This document shows, one piece after another, positions 58,678-64,000 of a DNA stretch of 64,000 nt. The stretch comes from Halogeometricum sp. S3BR5-2 (GTDB lineage: Archaea > Halobacteriota > Halobacteria > Halobacteriales > Haloferacaceae). A program made the translations under genes and the position numbers. How positions within the stretch are numbered: the stretch's first letter is position 1; every line of letters starts with the position of its first letter. The notes beneath the pieces were generated by a model that saw only the letters and a list, made by a program, of their open reading frames with translations, did not search any database and was not told where the DNA came from. The stretch lies in NCBI RefSeq assembly GCF_031624635.1, contig NZ_JAMQOQ010000001.1, positions 1,168,947 to 1,232,946 of the forward strand, read 5' to 3'.

Positions 58678-59895
58678 ATGCAGGATATCGTCAGAGAGGC
58701 CATGGAGCGCGACGAGGCCGAAAAGCAGGAGGCCGCGGAGCGGTCGGACGACGACGAGTTCGGGAACCCCCGAATCGTCATCGTCGGCTGCGGCGGTGCC
58801 GGCAACAACACCGTCAACCGCCTCTACAACATCGGCGTCGACGGCGCCGAGACGGTGGCCATCAACACCGACAAACAGCACCTGAAGATGATCGAAGCCG
58901 ACACGAAGATTCTGGTCGGCAAATCCCTCACGCAGGGACTCGGTGCTGGCGGCGACCCCTCGATGGGCGAACGCGCCACGGAGATGGCGCAGGGTACCGT
59001 CAAGGAAGTGCTCGGCAACGCGGACCTCGTGTTCGTCACGGCCGGCATGGGCGGCGGCACCGGCACCGGCGCCGCGCCCGTCGTCTCGAAGATAGCCAAA
59101 GAGCAGGGCGCTATCGTCGTCGGCATGGTCTCGACCCCGTTCAACGTCGAGCGCGCGCGGACGGTCAAAGCCGAGGAAGGGTTGGAGAAACTCCGCAACG
59201 AGGCGGACTCCATCATCGTCCTCGACAACAACCGCCTGCTCGACTACGTGCCCAACCTCCCCATCGGGAAGGCGTTCTCCGTGATGGACCAGATCATCGC
59301 GGAGACGGTCAAGGGCATCTCCGAGACCATCACCCAGCCGTCGCTCATCAACCTCGACTACGCCGACATGTCCACCATCATGAATCAGGGCGGCGTCGCG
59401 GTGATGCTCGTCGGCGAGACGCAGGACAAGAACAAGACCCAGGAGGTGGTGAGCGACGCGATGAACCACCCGCTTCTCGACGTGGACTACCGCGGCGCGT
59501 CCGGCGGACTCGTCCACATCACGGGCGGTCCCGACCTGACGCTGAAAGAGGCCGAGGGCATCGCCGACAACATCACCGAACGGCTCGAAGCCTCCGCGAA
59601 CGTCATCTGGGGCGCTCGCATCCAGGACGAGTACAAGGGGAAAGTCCGCGTCATGGCCATCATGACGGGCGTCCAGTCCGCGCAGGTGCTCGGACCGTCG
59701 ACGCAGAAACAGGCGGACAAGTCCCGACAGAGTATCGAAGGCGGTTCGCAGTTCGACGCGAGCAGCAACGGACGCGCGCAGTCTCAGTCCCAGTCGCAGT
59801 CTCAACAGGGTCGCTCTTCGGTCAACGGGTCGTGGCAGTCGGACGGCGGCCGCGACCAGTCGGAACGCAAGAACGGTCTCGACGTCATCCGCTAG
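58678..59895 (+). CDS. ftsZ2: Cell division protein FtsZ2 (tubulin/FtsZ family GTPase)
   Basis: 405 residues. GTP-binding tubulin signature GGGTGTG at about 125-131, the N-terminal Rossmann loop [14 protein letters not shown] and the T7-loop region with [15 protein letters not shown] are present. The C-terminus is a Gln/Ser-rich linker (about 345-395) ending KNGLDVIR. Together with FtsZ1 it builds the haloarchaeal division ring. FtsZ2 rather than FtsZ1 is supported by the cdrS link and neighbouring ncsA. Confidence 0.94.
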   Translation: MQDIVREAMERDEAEKQEAAERSDDDEFGNPRIVIVGCGGAGNNTVNRLYNIGVDGAETVAINTDKQHLKMIEADTKILVGKSLTQGLGAGGDPSMGERATEMAQGTVKEVLGNADLVFVTAGMGGGTGTGAAPVVSKIAKEQGAIVVGMVSTPFNVERARTVKAEEGLEKLRNEADSIIVLDNNRLLDYVPNLPIGKAFSVMDQIIAETVKGISETITQPSLINLDYADMSTIMNQGGVAVMLVGETQDKNKTQEVVSDAMNHPLLDVDYRGASGGLVHITGGPDLTLKEAEGIADNITERLEASANVIWGARIQDEYKGKVRVMAIMTGVQSAQVLGPSTQKQADKSRQSIEGGSQFDASSNGRAQSQSQSQSQQGRSSVNGSWQSDGGRDQSERKNGLDVIR

Positions 59896-59940
59896 ATTCA
59901 GAGACCCGCACGGGCGGTTTCCGCTCGCCGTATCGTCTCC

Positions 59941-59951
59941 TTTCCGTTTTT
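59941..59951 (+). terminator. T-rich terminator candidate after ftsZ2
   Basis: TTTCCGTTTTT lies 46 bp after the ftsZ2 stop and before the convergent ncsA end. Confidence 0.4.
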
Positions 59952-60003
59952 CACGCCCCCGAGTCGCGACGCGCGTTTCCGGGTGTTCGTTCCGTTGCTC
60001 GAA

Positions 60004-60969
60004 TCAGACGGCTCGAATCGACTCCAGCAGTCGGCACTTCCGGCAGACGTCCCGCGCCGTCGTCGACCCGCAGCGCTCGCAGTCGTTGAGGTCCGCGTCG
60101 TCTGCGCTCCGGTAGCGGTCGGCCGCCAGCCCCGCCATCTCCTCGTAGCCCGACATGATGGAGTGTCGGGTGCCGGGGTGGCGGTCCTCCAAGTCGAGCA
60201 TCAGTTCCTGTATCTCCCCGCGGAACGCCTCGGAGGCGTGCGGGCACTCGGTGATGTGCGCGGGGAGGTCCTTCAGGTGGGCGTAGAGGGCGACTTCCTT
60301 CTCGGGGATGTCGCGGAGCGGTTTCGCCCGCGGGACGAACTCCTCCGTCGGGTTGCGCTCGTCGAACGGGCCGAGGCTGGCGTCGAAGTGCTTGGCCATC
60401 TGCTCGACGTCGCCCTCGAGGACGTTCATCAGCGCCGTCTCCGCCTCGTCGTCGAGGTTGTGCCCCGTGAGCATCTTGTCCGCGCCGAACTCCTCGGCGT
60501 AATTCTCCAGGAGGTCCCGGCGAAAGACGCCGCAGTAGGCGCAGGGGGCCATGTTCTCGGGGTCCTCTTCGGCCACGTCGTCCATGCGGACGCCGAACTC
60601 CTCCTCGTAGGTGACGAGTTCGTGCCGCATCTGCAACTCCTCGGCGAGTTCGACGCAGGCGTCGACGCTCTCGTCGCGGTAGCCCTCGATGCCCTCGTGG
60701 ATGGTCAGCGCCGTCATCTCGATGCGCGGGTCCTTGGCGAACGTGTCGTCGAGGATGTGGGTGAGCACGACGCTGTCCTTCCCGCCGGAGAGGCCGATGA
60801 CCCAGTGTTCGGGGTCCTCGGGCGTCGCGTCGCGCGGGACCAAGCTATCTTTCCGAATCCGGCCGCGGACGCGTTTCTCCACCGAGGCGCAGAAGTGGTT
60901 CTCGCAGAGGTGGGCCCCCGAGTACCCCGCGTGCATCACCGCGTCCCGGCCGCACTTGTCGCACTCCAT
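60004..60969 (-). CDS. ncsA: tRNA 2-thiolation adenylyltransferase NcsA (TtuA/CTU1 family)
   Basis: 321 residues from ATG 60969. N-terminal zinc finger (MECDKCGRD...CENHF), PP-loop VIGLSGGKDSVVLTHIL (about 53-69), the CAYCGVFRR Cys pair and GHNLDDEAET, and a C-terminal zinc finger CERCG...CRKC. It activates the wobble uridine of Lys/Glu/Gln tRNAs for 2-thiolation with SAMP sulfur donors in haloarchaea. Convergent with ftsZ2, a conserved neighbour in this group. Confidence 0.92.
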   Translation of the reverse strand: MECDKCGRDAVMHAGYSGAHLCENHFCASVEKRVRGRIRKDSLVPRDATPEDPEHWVIGLSGGKDSVVLTHILDDTFAKDPRIEMTALTIHEGIEGYRDESVDACVELAEELQMRHELVTYEEEFGVRMDDVAEEDPENMAPCAYCGVFRRDLLENYAEEFGADKMLTGHNLDDEAETALMNVLEGDVEQMAKHFDASLGPFDERNPTEEFVPRAKPLRDIPEKEVALYAHLKDLPAHITECPHASEAFRGEIQELMLDLEDRHPGTRHSIMSGYEEMAGLAADRYRSADDADLNDCERCGSTTARDVCRKCRLLESIRAV

Positions 60970-61077
60970 CACCGCACGGTAACCCGCCGGGACGAATACG
61001 GGTTTCGCTGTCCGTTCGGGCAGGAAAGGAGAGGCGCGCGTCGAAACCCGTTTGTCTCCCGGCGTCCGACACCGGGT

Positions 61078-61722
61078 ATGGAACGCGCCCGCGCCGTCGA
61101 CCGAGTCGAGGCCGTTCTCGACGCCGTCGAGTCCGAACCGATGCCCGTGCCCGTCCGCGAGGTGTGGGTGTACGGCGACGTCGCCCTCGGCCTCGACCCG
61201 GTGGAGCGACTGGACGTGTACGTCACGAAGGACCTCCTGATGCGCAGCGATTCGGAGGCCACGGAGGCGTTCGAGCGCTCGCACGGGGTGAAGGGCGTCG
61301 GCAAGAGCGTCTCCGCGGAGTGGGCGGAGGCCCACCCCGAGCACCTCCGTGCGAACGGCAACGGCTACGCGGCCCCGGAGAAGTGTCTGGCCGCCCACCT
61401 GCTTCCCGAGGACGACCCCGTCCATCTCGAAGTCTGTAACGCCTCCTTCGACGACAACGTCACCCAGCGACTGAAGGGCGCGATGGCCCGCGACGCCTAC
61501 GAGCAGATTCTCGACCCGCGCGGCGTCTGCCTGTACGCCGAGGGGCGGCGCTCGGAGTCGGCGCTGGAGAAACTCCGCGAGGGGGACCTCGTCTTCCCGA
61601 CGCTGTCGGAGGCGCTGACGATGCTCGGGATGGACGACGAGGAGGCGGGGACGGCCGCCGACGCCGTCCGCGAGTACCGCGCCGCGCAGACGGGCGCGAC
61701 GGTGCGCGGCGACGTGGTCTGA
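61078..61722 (+). CDS. Conserved haloarchaeal protein (DUF7095-like)
   Basis: 214 residues from ATG 61078. Soluble; opens with ERARAVDRVEAVLDAVESEPMPVPVREVWVYGDVALGLDPVERLDVYV, then EKCLAAHLLPEDDPVHLEVCNASFDDNVTQRLKGA. The WVYGDVALGLDPVERLDVYV pattern resembles a nucleotidyltransferase-like sheet (GD...D-x-D). I do not name an activity. Divergent from ncsA. Confidence 0.75.
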   Translation: MERARAVDRVEAVLDAVESEPMPVPVREVWVYGDVALGLDPVERLDVYVTKDLLMRSDSEATEAFERSHGVKGVGKSVSAEWAEAHPEHLRANGNGYAAPEKCLAAHLLPEDDPVHLEVCNASFDDNVTQRLKGAMARDAYEQILDPRGVCLYAEGRRSESALEKLREGDLVFPTLSEALTMLGMDDEEAGTAADAVREYRAAQTGATVRGDVV

Positions 61723-61756
61723 CGCCGTCGGACGCGCGCGACGGCGACGGACTCGA

Positions 61757-61921
61757 CTACCGCCGGTCGCGCCGCGACTCCTCTTTCGCCATCCGTTCGG
61801 CCTCGGCGCGGTCCATCGTCTCCGGGTCGCTCGTCTCGCGGTCGATGAGCACGTAGAGTCCGACCGTGCCGCCGACAGCGAGGAGGACGAACAGGACGAA
61901 GAACAGGGAACCTGCTGGCAT
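61757..61921 (-). CDS. Small single-span membrane protein
   Basis: 54 residues from ATG 61921. One helix (LFFVLFVLLAVGGTVGLYVLI, 6-26) and a charged tail EAERMAKEESRRDRR. No family recognised; it is divergent from the zinc ribbon gene. Confidence 0.55.
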   Translation of the reverse strand: MPAGSLFFVLFVLLAVGGTVGLYVLIDRETSDPETMDRAEAERMAKEESRRDRR

Positions 61922-62048
61922 GCCTCTCGATGGAGTCGACGGAGACGTATTCCTTACCACGTGAGCGTCGCCGCTGTCACGGCTGTCACGACGGACAGGT
62001 GATTGTCCCGGTAAACTACAGGCCGTGACCCGGTCAGTCTCGAACGCG

Positions 62049-62273
62049 ATGAACCACGAACCCCGCGACGCGCGCGACGGCGACCGCGGATGCCCCAAGT
62101 GCGGCGGCACCGAGACGGAGATGGACAGCATCGCGACCAGCGGCACCGGCCTCTCGAAGTTCTTCGACGTGCAGAATCGAAGCTTCACGGTCGTCACCTG
62201 CGCGAACTGCGGCTACTCGGAGCTGTATCGAAAACAGTCCAGCGGCAACCTCGTCGACCTGTTCTTGGGCTGA
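62049..62273 (+). CDS. Zinc-ribbon nucleic-acid-binding protein (COG3478-like)
   Basis: 74 residues from ATG 62049. GCPKCGGTETEMDSIATSGTGLSKFFDVQNRSF, then CANCGYSELYRKQ: one two-CxxC zinc ribbon of the COG3478 type. The last residues VDLFLG are typical. Function unknown. Confidence 0.8.
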   Translation: MNHEPRDARDGDRGCPKCGGTETEMDSIATSGTGLSKFFDVQNRSFTVVTCANCGYSELYRKQSSGNLVDLFLG

Positions 62274-62309
62274 GCAGGGCCGAGGTTCCCGCTCCCGTCG
62301 ACGACGCTC

Positions 62310-63113
62310 TCAGTCGGGGACGCGACCGACCACCACGTCGAACGGGACGACCTCGGCCCGACGGTACCGCTCCTCACGCATCTGTTCGACCACCGACCGG
62401 CCCATCTCGCGCCAGTCGCGTCTGAGGGCGTCGTACTCGGCGTCCGACAGCGTCCGCCGGAGTTCGGTCTCGTGGGATGCCAGTCCCGCGCCGTTGGCCT
62501 TGCGGGCGGCGTCCTCCAGGTCGAGTTCGTCGTACGGCGGTTCGGTCACCTTCCGGTGGAAGTGCCGGCGCGTCCGCACGTCGCGGAGACCGGCCGACTC
62601 GAAGAGGTCGGGCAGTCGGTCGCCGAGGGCGACGTCCGTCCGCACGCCCTCCATGTACGACTCGCGCACCGAGCGTTCGAGGGCGACTTCCGCGGAGACG
62701 GTCGATTCGACGCCGACCGCCGCGTTGTCGGGTTCGACGGCGGCGACGAGGTCCGAGGAAACGCGGGCGAAGGAGCCGAGGGCCTCCGTCGGGTCGGGGA
62801 GGTTCACGAGGAGGGCCTGACAGACGACGAGGTCGAAGGCGTCGTCGACGAACGGGAGTCGGGTCGCGTCGCCCGCGACGGTCGAAAGGCCCGTCTCCCG
62901 GCGCGCGACGCCGAGGAGGTCGGTGTCGGCGTCGGCGCAGACCACCTCGCCGGGCGTCTCCGCGTCGAGCACCCGGGAGAGTTCGCCGGTGCCGCATCCG
63001 ACGTCGAGGACGCGCCTCCGGTCGGCCAACGAGAGGTCCGCGAGGGCCTCGCGGGACTCCGCCCACATGCCGTCGCGCGTCCGCCGGAGGTACTCGGGCG
63101 AGAACTTCCGCAC
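62310..63113 (-). CDS. Class I SAM-dependent methyltransferase
   Basis: 267 residues. Motif I RRRVLDVGCGTGELSRVL (about 33-50), motif II region FDLVVCQALLVNLPDP, with a C-terminal domain of the UbiE/Coq5-like type. Substrate unknown. About 60 bp upstream of the nuclease pseudogene tail, same strand. Confidence 0.85.
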   Translation of the reverse strand: MRKFSPEYLRRTRDGMWAESREALADLSLADRRRVLDVGCGTGELSRVLDAETPGEVVCADADTDLLGVARRETGLSTVAGDATRLPFVDDAFDLVVCQALLVNLPDPTEALGSFARVSSDLVAAVEPDNAAVGVESTVSAEVALERSVRESYMEGVRTDVALGDRLPDLFESAGLRDVRTRRHFHRKVTEPPYDELDLEDAARKANGAGLASHETELRRTLSDAEYDALRRDWREMGRSVVEQMREERYRRAEVVPFDVVVGRVPD

Positions 63114-63169
63114 GGTCGGCGTTGCCCGCCGACCGACAAAAGCGGTCCGGGTCGCGGCCGTCTCTCCGA

Positions 63170-63876
63170 TTACTCCCGGCGGTCGCGTCGCCGGAGGAGT
63201 TCGGCCGCGCCGCCGAGGACGCCGACGAGACCCGCGAGCGGTCCGAATCCGGGCGCGTCGGTCGCCGTCTCGGATTCGGATTCGCCGTCCGCGGCGGCGC
63301 CGCCGGCCTCGGTGTTCGTCGCCGCGTCCGACGACCCGTTCGGGGGGTCGGCGAACGTCTCCGTCGACCGCTGAGTCGGGGGCGTCCCGGTGCCGGGCGC
63401 GCCCGCACCCCCGCTATCGCCGTCGCCGGACTCGACCGTCCCCGCGTCGGGGTCGGACGGAGACGCCGTCGCCGGCGTCTCGGTCTCCGCCGCCTCCGTC
63501 GCCTCCGCCGTCGCACCCGCCCGAAGCGTCGTCACGACGCCCGCGTGGTCGGATGGCCACAGCGTCCGCGACTCGCCGTCGACGCTGGTCGTCAGGCGAC
63601 TCTCGGCGTCGGCGCCGACCACCCGCGCGTCGGTCGGAGTCAGGCCGCTTCCGACGAGGACGTGGTCGACTCGTTCGTCCATCGACCCCGGCCCGTCCAG
63701 CGTCGACGCCCGGCAGCAGGTATACCCCTCTCCGTCGCGGGTCGACGCCCACGCGTCGGTTCGGCCGTCGGCGAGCGTCTCGTAGGCGCCGCCCTCGAAC
63801 TCGGGGCCGTCGTTCAAGTCGCCGAGCAGTATCGTGGAGTCGGCGACCGATTCGAGGTCCGACAGCGCGGCGGCTA
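63170..63876 (-). pseudogene. C-terminal part of a PGF-CTERM endonuclease/exonuclease/phosphatase protein, cut by an IS
   Basis: About 235 residues remain, from AAALSDLESVADSTILLGDLNDGPEFEGG (the GDLND motif of the EEP family) through DHVLVGSG and PSDHAGVVTTL, the last EEP motifs. A Ser/Thr/Ala-rich spacer of ~80 residues follows, then the C-terminal signal APGFGPLAGLVGVLGGAAELL-RRR: a PGF motif, hydrophobic helix and basic tail typical of archaeosortase A substrates. The N-terminal two thirds lie beyond an IS630-type insertion at a TA near 63875. Confidence 0.75.
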
Positions 63877-64000
63877 TAGTAACCGGTAGAACTTTTTACT
63901 CAGAGATAGTTGCAGTAGCTAGTGAATCATCTCGACGAGATCTCCGTCGAGGAATTGCAAGACGCTCTCGACAACGTGGACGGAAAGAAGCCGACACAAC
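63877..64000 (+). mobile_element. Left end of an IS630-type element, running off the window
   Basis: Host sequence stops at a TA (63875-63876), the target duplicated by IS630. The element begins TAGTAACCGGTAGAACTTTT, and a transposase frame starts 45 bp later. AT-richer than its surroundings. Confidence 0.7.
63922..64000 (+). CDS. IS630 family transposase, N-terminal 26 residues
   Basis: GTG start, reading MNHLDEISVEELQDALDNVD-GKKPTQ, an opening widespread in haloarchaeal IS630 transposases, just before their helix-turn-helix. The rest lies outside the window. Confidence 0.75.
   Translation, partial: MNHLDEISVEELQDALDNVDGKKPTQ

Overview
The window is high-GC DNA from a halophilic archaeon, most likely of the Haloferacaceae. 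The evidence is acidic proteins, GTG starts and leaderless-looking promoters, Tat-type lipoprotein signals, HTH-10 regulators, a PGF-CTERM sorting tail, TnpB-only IS elements, and the gene block cdrL-cdrS-ftsZ2-ncsA. It carries one tRNA (Tyr), no rRNA and no CRISPR array.

Layout. 1-5.4 kb: end of a UPF0104-type membrane protein, guaAA, a DUF2070 membrane protein, a small lower-GC patch with a methyltransferase, and a DUF1810 protein. 5.5-10.2 kb: a HEAT-repeat protein, then an iron/siderophore locus. This has two palindromic operators of the haloarchaeal DtxR/SirR type, a truncated lipoprotein stub, an FAD oxidoreductase, one intact siderophore-binding lipoprotein, one frameshifted copy and one N-terminal remnant. 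10.5-15 kb: a MacB-like export system (secreted adaptor, ATPase, two paralogous permeases). 15.6-19.5 kb: a Tat lipoprotein beta-propeller, a DUF1772 protein and a GH13 alpha-glucosidase. 19.5-27.7 kb: an IS-rich stretch. A TnpB fragment splits an epimerase gene, fdhA lies intact beside it, and two TnpB-only elements flank a winged-helix gene. 28-33.5 kb: a lipid kinase, a MinD-like three-gene operon, and a divergent NuoF-like flavoprotein that may serve FdhA.

33.5-52.3 kb holds late cobalamin genes: cbiP, cobA, and the near-continuous minus-strand operon HAD-cbiB-cobS-cobY-cobT-cobD-cbiZ-cbiA. Between the two parts lie two HTH-10 regulators and an envelope island: GH63-like hydrolase, two tandem ATP-grasp enzymes, a Wzx-like flippase and an asparagine-synthase homologue, with no glycosyltransferase. 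52.4-57.6 kb: an AlkA-like protein and an M24 protein, both with altered active sites, then DUF5789, an aldo/keto reductase, an AI-2E family exporter and tRNA-Tyr. 57.7-61 kb: the cell-division operon region, with six GTCTTAC/GTAAGAC sites around cdrS, followed by convergent ncsA. 61-64 kb: small conserved proteins, a methyltransferase, and a PGF-CTERM nuclease gene cut by an IS630-type element at the right edge.

The best leads are the GTCTTAC site cluster at cdrS-ftsZ2, the ATP-grasp/AsnB/flippase island, the degrading siderophore paralogues with their iron-box promoters, and the two complete TnpB/omega-RNA units whose guides can be read from their flanks. All assignments come from reading motifs and context; no database search was run.
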